Shown one piece after another: positions 36,269 through 47,489 of a DNA stretch of 64,000 nt. The notes beneath the pieces were generated by a model. It worked only from the letters and a program-made list of their open reading frames with translations. It ran no database searches and had not been told where the DNA came from. Both the position numbers and the translations under genes were made by a program. The stretch's first letter is position 1. Every line of letters begins with the position of its first letter. This DNA comes from Congeria kusceri (Eukaryota > Mollusca > Bivalvia > Myida > Dreissenidae): assembly GCA_027627225.1 (NCBI GenBank), contig JAPFQT010000040.1, positions 186,001 through 250,000 on the forward strand. The letters are read 5' to 3'.

Positions 36269-36752
36269 TGGGCGGTTCAGCAATGTTCATTAGAAAATGT
36301 GATAGAATTAAAGTTAAAATATTATAAACCGATTCATTTATGATTATTGTATTCGCAACCGAAACAGAATGCATATAAATTTCGAGCAAACATGAAAATT
36401 AACTAGTGAACAAACGGATTCTGTCCATTGCAAGGGAGACAACTGGAATTACTCCTGTGCAAACTCCAGGCAGCAGTGGCTTCCCCTATATTGAAGTAAA
36501 TGGGATAATAATGTAAGCTTAAAGGGACCTGTTCACGGATTGGCAAATTGACAATTTTCAAAATGTTTGTCATATATTTCAAAAAGAAATTATACATCAT
36601 ATACAGTCAAGCGAAATAACACTCATGACTAAGAAATATCTTGGAAATATCGTTTCGTTTATGGATAATCATGAATTCAAATGGATAAAATAATAAAGCG
36701 TTTACGTCGGTATTTTGGAAAACACGCGTATCACTTACAAGCAACATGTATA

Positions 36753-36830
36753 AGTCCGAATGGCCGAATGGCACGAGAATTTTGAACTCAAAGGTCCCGG
36801 TTTCGAATCCCGGCGATGGCATTTTTTTTA
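36753..36830 (+). repeat. tRNA-like segment inside family T copy 2
   Basis: A box GAATGGCCGAATGGCACG and B box GGTTTCGAATCCC are present and an 8-base T-run follows at 36832. The stems are imperfect, so a promoter remnant rather than a functional tRNA. Confidence 0.55.
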
Positions 36831-37666
36831 ATTTTCCTGTTTTTAGTTCGACTATTCGAAGAATAGGTGAGCTTTCCTACTACCCCCAGCGTCGGTGTCG
36901 GCGTCGGCGTCTGATCTTGGTTAAAGTTTTTATTCAGAAGTCTTGTTACTTCAAAAATACATAAGTTATTCACTTGAAACTTGGAACATAACTTTGTCAT
37001 CAACTCCAGCATCAATTCCCATAACTCAGTTTTGTATACTGACAGAGTTATGCCATTGTTCACATAGATTTTCTGGTCAAAGTTAATATTCAAATATTAG
37101 CATTCCCCATAACAAAGTTTTGTATTTTAACAGAATTATGCCTCTTTTTCACATATATTTTCGGTTAGTTTTTATTCAAATGTCTTGTAAATTCAAAACT
37201 TCATAGGCTATTCTCTTGAAACATGGAATATACCTTAACCATCAACTCAAGCATCAGGTGCAACATTCCCTATAACTCTGTTTTGTATTTTGGCATAGTA
37301 ATGTCCCTTTTGCACACAGCTTTTTTATATTTAAGTTTCTATTCAAAAGTTTTATAACTTCAAAACTTGATAGGTTATTAAATTGAAACTTGGCAAATAC
37401 CTTTGTCATCAACTTCATCATCCGGTGCCACAATCCATATAACCCTGTTTTGTATTTTGACAGAGTTAACCCCCTTTTCACATAGATTTTCAGTGTAAAG
37501 TTTTTATTCAAAAGTCTTATAATTTATAAACAACATAAGGTATTTATTTGAAACTTTGAATACATCTTTTTAATCAACTCCAGCATCATTTGCTATAATC
37601 TCTTTAACACTTTGTTGTATTTTGGCAGAGGTTTGCCCACTTTTTATATAGATTTTCAGGTCAAAG

Positions 37667-38455
37667 CTGCTACTTCACAGATGATTAGACAGATATGAAG
37701 GAGGCCATAAAAGTTGTTTGTAATGTAAATAATATGATAGTCATCAAATACAGTCAATGAAGCACCGCTTAATAGTATAATAACAATGCAAATGATAGCA
37801 GACGACTCTTTTGAGAAAGCCCGTCTAAAAATAGACTAGGACTAGTGCTACTGAGTAATGGTAATTTCGGACTGTTTATTAACACGCCAGATGCGATTCC
37901 AATAGCTGATTAAACGAGAGATAATATAGTATTGTATATGATTTTTTTTTAATTTACGTTTATTGATATATCTCTTTATTTCACCAAAAATATTTGAAAG
38001 ATATCGTGCAAACAAAGATTACTTCTAACAGCATTGAAATGAACATAAATAATTATGAGCACTTGCGGGCATTGGACCCGGGTCCTCTGCGTGAGAGGCG
38101 GATGCTCTAACCGCGCCTCTAAAGTCATTTGCACGGAGCACTACTTGTAAATTCGGACTTATGTTTTGTACACAACGGGACTCCGGAAGCGAAATTAATT
38201 GGCTGTTTGGATCACGTGATAATTTTACAACAACAACCTACGAGTTATAAATAGTTAAAAAGCGCCTCGAACGCTTTTGAAATCGGATTGAAAGAATGCG
38301 TTGTAATGATTAAACCAAGTTGTTGGGAACTTTTGTTAATGTGTCAACAATGTTATTTTAGTCAGTTCCATTTAATAATATATTGTTTTTCTAGATTTGA
38401 AACATTTGTTTTCCATTTTTGTCAATTTTCCAATCTGTGACGCAGCAGATTTAAA
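37667..38455 (-). mobile_element. Family T-related element nested in family S copy 1
   Basis: Its ends are inverted: GCTGCTACTTCACAGATGAT at the left, and the complement of GCTGCGTCACAGATTGG at the right. Read on the minus strand it gives ATTGGAAAATTGACAAA, then the AAAGCG-type word near 38270, then a tRNA-like segment (38064-38122), the same order as family T. The family S core resumes immediately after it with TTAAAGTTTTTGTTCC. Confidence 0.65.
38064..38122 (-). repeat. tRNA-like segment (reverse) in the nested element
   Basis: Minus strand shows GCGGTTAGAGCATCCGCC and GACCCGGGTCCAATGC, matching A- and B-box positions; the anticodon region CTCTCACGCAGAG resembles Val(CAC). The B box lacks the TTCGA core, so it is decayed. 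Confidence 0.5.
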
Positions 38456-38762
38456 GTTTTTGTTCCAAAGTCTTATAATTTCTGAAGTACATAAGGTGTT
38501 CACTCGAAACTTGGAATAAATTGATGAAATAAATGCTATAACTCAGCTTTGTTTTTCAACAAATGTAGGTCCCTTCCACTTTCAAAAATATGTACCAACT
38601 GAAATACTTCGAATAGTCGAGCGCGCTGACCTCTGACAGCGCTTGTTCTTTATATAATATTTGTTTTAGATATCTCCAGATGCTGCTGTTTTTTTTGCAG
38701 TTAAGACATTTAATGACATTTACTTAAATTGCAAAAAATCTGTGAACATGTCTCTTTAAATT

Positions 38763-39268
38763 ACATTTTTAAATTTACATTTTATTAGTAAACTATTTTT
38801 TCAACATTCAATAACCTGTTGGAGGACTTGCAATTCGGACAAAGACCGTGAAAACTTAAACTGTACTTGCCTGATTTATTTGAGGTTTTATTTATGTATT
38901 TGATTGAAGTAACTACAAATGCAAGTTGATTTGTTTTATATTAAAAGGGTTGAAATTGTTTACAGTGACAGTGATAAACTAGATTTAAATCTAATTTGGA
39001 ACAAATTTAAATATAATCCATATTTTATTGAATTTGTGATTGTTGTTAATTACTGACACGTGCTTTTATAACAGTTAATTCCAGGCATTTATATCCCTCT
39101 GTTGGCGGCTTGCTCGTTTAAATGTTCTGAGTTTTCAGCAAGTGTTTATTTTGTACAATAATACGACATTTAACTTATTTCATAAGACGTAACATAGTCT
39201 TCATCATTTTAATCCATCTGAAAACGTAGACACGTATGATCATGTACACCTACCAGCTTGTGTAAAAA
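38763..39268. other. Intergenic, nothing recognised
   Basis: AT-rich spacer without frames or repeats. Confidence 0.4.
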
Positions 39269-39549
39269 TTCTAACATGATACTTGCTAATTTTTCTATAG
39301 ATAAGAACAAAATTATTGTTGTTAAACTACCCAATAACTACGCAAAAAGTAATCCCGATACTGAGCGGTGCATAGTAAAAAGTAGTTCCAATTACAATTT
39401 CAAAAATATATCTTCAATCATGTAAGAATCGGAATAATTTTCGCATTATCGTGGTTTATCGGTCAATAAACAACTGTTTGTTGCATCAGAACTCCAAATT
39501 GTTGTTTCTTGACCGATAAACAACGATTAATTAAAAATTATTTCTTAAT
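39269..39549 (+). mobile_element. Foldback element, family FB, copy 4
   Basis: Tail module (TTCTAACATGATACTTGC, AGTAATCCCGATACTGAGC) plus a shortened core: the middle (GTTCTGATGCGTGG) is lost, leaving GCATCAGAACTCCAAATTG and both GTTTATCGG/CCGATAAAC arms. Confidence 0.8.
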
Positions 39550-39648
39550 AAAAAAATACCAACACAACGTGTGCGATGTTAATTTGCAGTTAAGAGGCCA
39601 CAGCTTTTCCGAGTTAAAATGAGTGTTGGAAGCGACCTGGCCCGTATT

Positions 39649-39864
39649 CAAGAACCCAATATTAGACTAAAAAGTAAAGAATAGACTTAGTCTCTAGAAA
39701 AAAATTATGTGTTTGCAAATATGCCGAGTACTAATGCCATTTAGCCTGAATAAAGAATGCTTAAATTTGCATACCGGTAGGTACCAAGTGTTACTCACAT
39801 TAACAGCGTTATTATAATAGAACATTTTCAAGAATAGTCTTTAGTAAGTATGGGATTGTGAAAC
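39649..39864. mobile_element. MITE, family M2, copy 2
   Basis: Left end GGCCCGTATTCAAGAACCCA is well preserved; the right end is eroded (AGTCTTTAGTAAGTATGGGA). Confidence 0.65.
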
Positions 39865-40064
39865 AGCTTGTTTGAGGAAATGTATGCGAACGAAGTACAA
39901 TGTATAAAATACAGTGGTAACATAAACTTAAAGCTATAATAATACATGTAATATCACAATCATCAAACTTACGGAAATCTATCGGAACAATTTATACTAA
40001 AATCCGGTACTCAAATAAGCCTGGTATTTATGACAAGTCGTAGTCGCAAATTCAGAAAAATCCC

Positions 40065-40850
40065 ATTATTCTAAAATGTTACCTCTGGATTTTCTGACAA
40101 AGAAATGCGTTGTTTGAAGATTTTGTCACAAAAAGTTGATGTCGGTGTGTCGGTAGACAACTTCGTTTCTGCTCTCTAAGTTCAACAGTTTTCATCCGAT
40201 CTTCATCAAACTTCAAGAAAATGTTTGTGGGCATAATACCTAGGTCTAGTTCTATAATCATCAATTGTGGAGTTATGGCCGATGAATTATCTAAAATTGG
40301 CTTTTTAGCCGTTTCCGCTCTCTAAGTCCAACAGTTTTCATCCGATCTTCACTAAACTTCATGGAAATGTTTGTAATAATAATATCTAGGTCAAGTGCGA
40401 TAATCAGCCAAATCGCCCAAGGAATTATGGAGTTATGGCCCCTGAATATTTAAAATTAGGCTTTTTCGCCGTGTCCGCTCTCTGAGTTCAACAGTTTTTT
40501 TTATCCAATCTTCACCAAACTTCATGACAATGTTTGTAATAATAATATCTAGGTCAAGTTCCATAATCAGCCAAATTGTCACAGGAAATGTGGAGTTATT
40601 GCCCTTAAATTACCGGTATATAAAACTGGCCTTTTAAGCCGTTTCTGTCTCTATGTCCAACAGTTCATAGCCGATCTTCATCAAACTTGGTGAAAATCTT
40701 TGTGGGTGTATTATCTCTGTTAAGTTTGATAATCAACCAAATCGTCCCAGCAACTGTGGAGTTATGGCCCTTGATTATTTAACCTAGAGGTGCATAACTT
40801 TTTGACAAACAGCTTTTGTTATTAATGTATTTGTCAGCATGCACATGTTC
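40065..40850 (+). mobile_element. Family C repeat with ~166-bp tandem core
   Basis: Four units with CCGATCTTCA..AAACTTCA, AATAATATCTAGGTCAAGT and GGAGTTATGGCC recur every 146-170 bases. It ends with AACCTAGAGGTGCATAACTT then ACAAACAGCTTTTGTT. The same end occurs at 42310-42352. Non-coding. Confidence 0.75.
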
Positions 40851-40925
40851 CGAAGCATAGTGTCTCAAACTCATATTGTTATTGTTGCTTATTTTTACTT
40901 AGGAATCTATCTAATTATGACCTCA

Positions 40926-41170
40926 TGGTACATATTTCAGAAACACCTTAAGTAAAATCTTATCCTAAGCCTAAAGATCATCGTTTGTCTTTAGCATTTT
41001 ATTCCGTATGTACATGAAATCTTGCTTAGAATTCACTACTTTCCAACTAATTATTTACTGCTATTAACTTCGCTTTAATTTGATTTCATGTAGTTTTTTA
41101 AGTACATACAAAAATCAAAACTTAAGTGACAGTACTATAAGGTAAACTTAAGATGTTTCTGGAATACATC
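40926..41170. mobile_element. MITE, family M3, copy 2
   Basis: Left TTTCAGAAACACCTTAAGTA, then AAATCTTA; right AACTTAAGATGTTTCTGGAA, inverted to it. Same family as 20037-20278. Confidence 0.75.
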
Positions 41171-41355
41171 ATATTTTAAACCAGAAACTGCCGGAATCTA
41201 AAAATAGCTTTTCTGTATGACACGCGAATTTCACGATTTCCTCGTGCTTTGCTGTCATCGATCGAGCAGGCAACTTTCATGACTGTACATGTACACTGTG
41301 CACGAGGATATCGTGATGTTGCAGACAACCCTATTACACGTTCTGAACGATTTAA

Positions 41356-41553
41356 AAAATACTTTTCGATTTATCTTTGTTTATCGCCCAGTAAACAACG
41401 ATTTGGAGTTCTGATGCGTAGGAATTAAACCACGAGGGCGTTAGCTAGTGTTGTTTAATATCCACGCTTCTTTTTGCGTTGTTAATTTGGTAGTTTATTA
41501 ACGATAATTTTGTTCTTTTTCTCTAAAAAAATTAACGAGTATCGTGTTAGAAT
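41356..41553 (-). mobile_element. Foldback element, family FB, copy 5 (reverse, shortened)
   Basis: Contains TTCGATTTATCTTTGTTTAT, GGAGTTCTGATGCGTAGGAA, then jumps to CTTTTTGCGTTGTTAATTTG and ATTAACGAGTATCGTGTTAG; most of the second arm is deleted. Confidence 0.75.
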
Positions 41554-41583
41554 ATTAGTTTAACAATTCTTAGTATCATCTTC

Positions 41584-41587
<4 letters not shown>

Positions 41588-41621
<34 letters not shown>

Positions 41622-41622
41622 C
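41588..41622 (+). repeat. (AAT)n microsatellite
   Basis: About 11 uninterrupted AAT units beside the reverse FB copy. Confidence 0.9.
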
Positions 41623-41715
41623 GTAATGATAATAATAATTTTAATTTGTTACCAATCCGATACTATTGTACAGATCATGAGACATACTTATCTTAGCAAC
41701 ATTGTATAAAGGGAA

Positions 41716-42507
41716 TATGTAGCCCTATTCCAGAAACATTGTAAGTTTACTTTAAAATATTTAGTTCCAATTATTGAAAGCTATTATTATGACCCCCCCA
41801 TCCTTCGAAGATGGCTTGCTAATGTCTGTCGGTCTGTCTGTCGGTATTTAATATTCGAGTATTCGGTCACGTATTCGAATATTCGAATATTCGATTATTT
41901 GTTGACATCCCTAATAATAATATATACGGTCTACGGTAGGTCATGTTCAGTTATTGTCCTTGAATTATCTGAAATTGGCCTTTTTAGTCGTTTCGGCTTT
42001 CTAAGTCCAACAGCTTTCATTCGATCTTAACCAAACTTCATGAAAATGTTTGTTATAATAATATCTGATCAAGTTCAATAATCAGCCAAATCGGCCCTGG
42101 AATTGCGGAGTTATGGTCATTGAATGATCTAAAATTGGCCTTTTTAGCCGTTTATATTCTCTAAATCCGACAGTTCATAGCCGATCTTCACCAAACTTCG
42201 TTAAAATCTTTGTAGGCGTATTATCTCCGTAATATTAGATAATTAACCAAATCGTCGAAGTAACTGTGGAGTTATGGCCCTTGATTATCTATATTAGCCT
42301 TCTTAGCCATTTTAACCTAGAGGGGGCATTACTTTTTTACAAACAGCTCTTGTTTTATATACAGCATTTTAAATTTACAGTTGTGTAAACAATAATTTAT
42401 AATAAGTTGAAAATTAATACATACTAAGCCAATTTCGTGGAATTAATGAAAAATGGTAATATAAGGATAGGATTCTACTTAAGGTGTTTCTCTGGAATAT
42501 GGCCCCA
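41716..42507. mobile_element. MITE, family M3, copy 3, split by an insertion
   Basis: Left AGCCCTATTCCAGAAACATT and right AAGGTGTTTCTCTGGAATAT/GGCCCC are inverted to each other. The middle (about 41790-42352) is foreign: a family G head (CCCCCCATCCTTCGAAG plus GTCTGTCGGTCTGTC) followed by two family C units and the family C end. Without the insertion the M3 copy would be near 240 bp, as its relatives are. Confidence 0.75.
41790..42352 (+). mobile_element. Composite G-head/C-core repeat inserted into M3
   Basis: Starts with the CCCCCC..TTCGAAG head and a GTCY-type microsatellite, includes the palindromic ATTCGAATATTCGAAT stretch, and ends with the family C terminus AACCTAGAGGGGGCATTACT..ACAAACAGCTCTTGTT. 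Confidence 0.65.
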
Positions 42508-42820
42508 GAAGTAATAACTGTCTCTTTCTCCGAGAAAATGTAGATCCTGCAATAACTTGATGTGCTTAATTAGTGAGCAATGAGGTGACAATACACATTA
42601 TTTTCCTTTTACGTCTTACTAAATTGTGGTTGCTTTGGCAACACAAGTATTTGTACAACAACAAGAGTTACTCTACTTTTTTCTCCTATGCTGATTTTAA
42701 TTGGAAAAACATTCACAAAGAAAGTCAGCATTGTACAAACACAATTTAATGTCATTATGGACTGTCAAGTTTAGTTTAAAATTACATTTAGAAATTAAAG
42801 ATCGAGTGTCGAAATTCAAA
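42508..42820. other. Intergenic, nothing recognised
   Basis: AT-rich spacer between the M3 composite and the SINE. Confidence 0.4.
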
Positions 42821-42824
42821 TGCT

Positions 42825-42985
42825 TTTTGAGACACTTTCAAGTCCGTTTCCTGGGAAGAACCACTACGCGTTGAGTTTTAAGTAAGATCATTTGAAGGCT
42901 CCTGGAGTAGGAATCAAACTCACGATCTTCCGATCGAAAGGCGGATATCACATAAATTACATCACTGCGACATGATGATGTTGGA
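42825..42985 (-). mobile_element. tRNA-related SINE, copy 2 (reverse)
   Basis: On the minus strand: tRNA-like head with GAGTTTGATTCCTACTCCAG (B box) and a body ending GTTCTTCCCAGGAAACGGAC. Same family as 19145-19300. Confidence 0.7.
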
Positions 42986-43187
42986 ACAAAAGTTATGGTA
43001 ATTGAGCACATAGAACTATCATGCTGCAACTTTATTTCGTGTATGATTTTGATGTTGTAAAATTCAACGAAGAAAGTGAGCATTGTAAAAACAATCTAAA
43101 GTCATAGTGGACCGTCCGTCCGTCTGTCAGTGAAAGCCTTGATCCTTCGATAACTCAAAATGTGCACAAGCTAGGTTCATGAAACGT

Positions 43188-44427
43188 TATGTCGCATAAT
43201 TGTGTCCGGCCGTCGTCGTGTCGCTTGGCTGTGTTCCGTCGTTGTGTCGCCTGATTGTGTTCCATTGTTGTGTCGCTTGGTTGAGTTCCGTCGTTGTGAC
43301 GCTTGGATGTATTCGGTTTGTGTGACGCTTGGTTGACTTCCGTCGTTGTGTTGCTTTGTTGTATTCCGTCGTTGTTTCGCTTGGTTGAGTTCCGTCGTTG
43401 TTTCGCTTGGTTGTGTTCCGTCGTTGTGTCGCGTGGATGTATCCCGTTGTTGTGACGCCTTGTTGACTTCTGTCGTTGTGTCTCTTCGTTGAATTCCGTC
43501 GTTGTGTCGCTTGGTTGTGTCCGGCCCTTGTGTCGCTTTGTTGTGTGTCCAGCCTTTGTGTCGCTTGGTTGTTTTCCGTCGTTTTGTCATTTGGTTGAGT
43601 TCCGTCGTTGTATCGTTGTTTCTCTTAGTTGAGTTCTGTCGTTGTGTCTCTTGGTTGAGACCCATCGTCGTGTCGTTTGGTTGTGTCCGGCCGTTATGTC
43701 TCTTGGTTGAGTTCCGTCGTTATGTCTCTTGTTTGAGTCCCATCGTTGTGTCGCTTGGCTGTGTTCCGTCGTTGTGACGCTTGGTTGTGTTCCGTTGTTG
43801 TGTCGCCTGGTTGGTTATCGTTGTTGTGTCGCTTGGTTGTGTTATGCTGTTGTGTCGCCTGGTTGAGTTACGTCGTTGTGTCGCCTAGTTGTGTTACGTC
43901 GTTTTGTCGCCTTGTTGTGCAACGCTGTTGTGTCGCTTGGTTGTTTTACGCTGTTGTGTCGCTTTGTTGTGTTACGCTGTTGTCTCGCTTGGTTGTTTTA
44001 CGTTATTGTATCGATTGGTTGTGTAACGTCGTTGTGTCGCCTGGTTGTGTTCCGTCGTTGAGTTGCCTATTGTGTCGCCTGGTTGTGTTACGCTGTTGTG
44101 TCGCCTGGTTGGTTTACGCTGTTGTGTCGCCAGGCTGTGTTACGCTATTGTGTCGCTTGGTTGTGTTACGCTGTTGTGTCGCTGGGTTATGTTACGCTGT
44201 TGTGTCTCTTGGTTGTTTTACGCTGTTGTGTCGCCTGATTGTTTTACGCTGTCGTGTCGCCTGGTTGCGTTACGCTGTTGTGTCGCCTGATTGTTTTACG
44301 CTGTTGTGTTGCCTGGTTGTGTTACGTCGTTGTGTCGCCTGGTTGTCTTACGCTGTTGTTTCGCCTGGTTTTCTTATGCTGTTGTGTCGCCTGGGTGTCT
44401 TACGCTGTTGTGTCGCCTGGTTGGATA
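43188..44427 (+). repeat. 26-bp satellite, array 1
   Basis: The unit is TGTGTCGCCTGGTTGTGTTA, CGCTGT (26 bases), about 47 units. The first half carries more substitutions and 1-2 base length changes; the second half is more uniform. Long overlapping frames (for example 43746-44462, 238 codons rich in C, L, R and V) arise because the unit rarely contains a stop in any forward frame; the protein period is 26 residues. Confidence 0.95.
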
Positions 44428-44465
44428 AACTGTCATGGTGCGCATGTTTCCTGTTATGTTGACGT

Positions 44466-44741
44466 CTATAAAGTAAAGTAAAGTGTTTTTATTACTGTAT
44501 CACATCTAGCGATTAAGGGCCATCCAGTTTTGACTTATGAGACACCGTTACTGATAAACACCTTTACACCCAATTTCTATCCTATATGCCGGGCGCTTGG
44601 CAGAAAGGCAATCGGTACCATTCGATTTAACTGGCTGCTGGGTAGACAACCGGCCATATCAGAACAAGCCCTGGGCGAGACTCGAACCTTCAACCTCCCG
44701 CTCCGTATGCGAACGCCCTAATCACTAGGCTACGGAGACGG
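44466..44741 (-). mobile_element. tRNA-derived SINE, about 276 bp (reverse)
   Basis: On the minus strand the head is tRNA-like with CCGTAGCCTAGTGATTAGGG (A box) and AGGTTCGAGTCTCGCCC (B box), the body is about 190 bases, and the 3' tail is a short (ACTTT)n run (44466-44480 on the plus strand). It appears full length and lies directly after the 26-bp satellite. Confidence 0.8.
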
Positions 44742-45032
44742 TTATATTGACGCGACTTGTCCCGCTGCTGTTAAACCATGTACGCATGTTGATTCGATAG
44801 AGTTATTTATTGTTGTTCAATGCAACGATATTTCGTGCGTGTGTAATTTAAAGGAACAGTATATCGACGAGAATATGAAAACAGTTAAACGAATACGGGG
44901 ATTTTATTATATTTGTGTTTTACGCGTATTTTTCGCACGCACCTCTTGTGCTTTGCCGTTATATGTATATATGGCGATTCGTTAACATTAATGAAGTGTT
45001 GTATCTAAAATCGTGCACATCATTAACACTTT
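44742..45032. other. Intergenic, nothing recognised
   Basis: Short AT-rich spacer between the SINE and the family P element. Confidence 0.4.
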
Positions 45033-46714
45033 TTAGCTCACCTGAGCACAGTGTGCTCGTGGTGCGCTTTTGTGATCACCTTTTGTCCGTCGTGCGTCGT
45101 GCGTCAACATTATCATTCAAACAACATCTCCTAAACCGCTGGGCAGATTTTCACCAAACTTCACAGGAATAATCATTGGGTGACCCTCTTTCAAAATTGT
45201 TCAAATCATTTCGGTCCGCTGCATACGTAGGTCACCAGAGCTAAAAATAGATTTAAACTTGAAAACTTTAAAAATCTTCTCTTAAACTGCATAGCTGAGA
45301 GCTTTCATATTTTTTATTTGGCATCCTCTAGTGGTCCTTTACAAAGATTGTTCAAATGATGCCCCTGGGGTCAAAATTTACCACGCCCCAGGGGTCACAG
45401 GGTTTGTATAGACTTAAATAGCAAAATGACTTTTTAAATCTTCTCCTCTGAAACCGCGGGGCCTAGAGGTTTGGTATTTGGTTGGTAACATTGTATAGTG
45501 GTCCTATACAAAGATTGTTCAAATGATGCCCCTGGGGTCAAAACTGGCCACGCCCTGGGGGTCAAATTCTTAATATAGACCTAAACAGCAAAATTACTTC
45601 AAAAATCTTCTCTGAAACCGCAAGGCCCAGTGGTTTCATACTTGGTATGTGGCATTCTCTAGTGGTCCTCTACAAAGATTGTTCAAATGATGCTCGTGGG
45701 GTCAAAACTGGCCACGCCCCGGGGGTCACATTGTTTATACTGACTTAAATAGCAAAATTACTTTTAAAATCTTCTCATCTGAAACCGCAAAGCCCAGAGG
45801 TATCATATTTGGTATGTAACATTGCATAGTGGTCCTCTACAAAAATTGTTCCAATGATGCCCCTGGGGTTAAACTGGCAACACCCCGGTGGCCACATGGT
45901 TTATATAGACTTAAATAACTAAATGACTTTGAAAATCTTCTCCGAAACCGCAAGGCCGAGAGGTTTGGTATTTGGTTGTTAACATTATATATGCGTCCTC
46001 TACAAAGATTGTTCAAATGATGCCCCTGGGGTCAAAACTGGCCACGCCCCAGGGGTCACATTGTTTCTATAGACTTAAATAGCTAAATGTCTTCTCCTCC
46101 GAAACCGCAAGGTCGAGAGGTTTGGTATTTGGATGGTAACATTGTAAAGGGGTCCTCTACAAAAATTGTTCAAATGATACCCCTGGGGTCAAAACTATCC
46201 ACGCCCCGGGGTCACATGGATTATATAGACTTAAATAGCAAAATTACTGCAAAAATCGTCTCATATTTGGTATGTAACATTGCATAGTGGTCCTCTACAA
46301 AGATTGTTCAAATAATGCCATTGGGGTAAAAACTGGCCACGCCCCGGGGGTCACATTGTTTATATAGACTTAAATAGCTAAATGACTTTGAACATTTTCT
46401 TCTCTGAAACCGCAGGGGCCCAGAGGTTTGTTATGTAGTTGGTAACATTGTATAGGGGTCTTCTACAAAGATTGTTCAAATGATGCCCTGGGGTCAAAAC
46501 TGGCCACTCCCCGGGGGTCACATTTTTTGTATAGACTTCACTATTACTTCAAGAATCTTCTCCTGTGAATCCGCAAGGCCCAGTGGTTTCATATTTGGTA
46601 TGTAACATTGCATACCAGTCTTCAACAAAGATTGTTCAAATGATGCCCCTGGGGTCAAAACTGGGATGCCTTAAACTCACGTGAGCGACCTAGGGCCATC
46701 GTGGCCCTCTTGTC
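45033..46714 (+). mobile_element. Family P copy 1, near full-length, ~8 tandem core units
   Basis: Left end TTAGCTCACCTGAGCACAGT; right end ACTCACGTGAGCGACC then GGCCATCGTGGCCCTCTTGT. The head has TCCGTCGTGCGTCGTGCGTC and CTAAACCGCTGGGCAGATTT. The core unit of about 165 bases holds CTGAAACCGCAAGGCCCAGA, CTCTACAAAGATTGTTCAAA and GGGGTCAAAACTGGCCACGC and is repeated about eight times. No coding capacity. The tandem-core architecture recalls bivalve pearl/HINE elements. Confidence 0.8.
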
Positions 46715-47132
46715 TTTACTTTACGTCGCAAAAAGTTTGTATGCCAAATTGTAATGTCAGCAGTTTATGGTGAAGTAAAATGTTTTGTACGAGTATGGAA
46801 GAACAAACACTGTACTACTACAATTAATATACACATATACGTACCTCTTATGATCTGTGAGTCAACTGCATTGGGGCTGTTGTTTAATAGTGTCCATATA
46901 CAATGCATGTAGGCAATAATGCCTAAGCATAGGTTATTGCAGTTTATACAGTTTTTATTTGGGGTTGGATTTGCTGGAGTTTTTAATCAGTCAGATTTCG
47001 CAGACAAACAACAACAAATACACATTCACCAAATGTATGTCACATCATAGTTTAAAATGACATTAACAACTCGTTTTGATAATTCATGTTATGCCGTTTA
47101 CTGTCACGATTAATTAATTCGTATATATCGAT
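46715..47132. other. Intergenic, nothing recognised
   Basis: AT-rich, no repeat found. Confidence 0.4.
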
Positions 47133-47489
47133 TTAAAGGGACAGTTTCGTAGTTTAGGGTTGGACAATAATTCTCCAAAAAGGGAATTTCAAAACAGAAT
47201 TTTGTAGAATGTGCGTATCAAAACGTTTGTCTGCTATTCTGTTTTGGTTGCAAAACATAATTATTTTGATATTTGTTCTGCCTTTTTGTGCAAAAAATTA
47301 CTAGGGTATGTCTACCAGGTAGCAAATTCTCCTAAAAGAATAACAAATATTCGTCAAACGTTTAACTTTGCACGATCAATGTGCATTCCAAATGGTGAAT
47401 TATGAACAATAAATATATTATAGGACAAACAAAAGTCAGTTTTTGATAACTATTTCTCACAACCAAAAGCTGTGAAACTGTTCCTTTAA
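47133..47489. mobile_element. MITE, family M1, copy 2
   Basis: Left TTAAAGGGACAGTTTCGTAG, right TGTGAAACTGTTCCTTTAA. Body as in 29601-29943 (ATAATTATTTTGATAT, TATGTCTACCAGGTAGCAAA). 357 bp; a 64-codon frame inside is chance. Confidence 0.85.

Larger units (their letters stand above)
36846..38647 (+). mobile_element. Family S copy 1 (tandem-core element) with an insertion
   Basis: Left end GTTCGACTATTCGAAGAATA; right end its inverse TACTTCGAATAGTCGAGCGC. The head has GGTGTCGGCGTCGGCGTC; the core is tandem units of about 166 bases, each with GAAACTTGGAA-like, CATCAACTCCAGCATCA-like and CATAACTC-like words. The core is interrupted at 37667-38455 by another element. Confidence 0.8.
36518..38762 (+). 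mobile_element. Family T copy 2, split by a nested insertion
   Basis: Left end TTAAAGGGACCTGTTCACGG at 36518; right end its near-inverse CTGTGAACATGTCTCTTTAA near 38740. The left part (to about 36845) holds the tRNA-like segment and T-run, the right part (38648-38762) the GTTAAGACATTTAATGACAT module also seen after the tRNA-like segment at 10.7 kb. The 1.8 kb between belongs to another family, S. Confidence 0.75.

Noticed and set aside
43502..44481. Overlapping Cys/Leu/Arg-rich frames up to 238 codons
   Set aside because: By-products of the 26-bp satellite, which rarely contains stops in any forward frame; the same motifs appear in all three frames.
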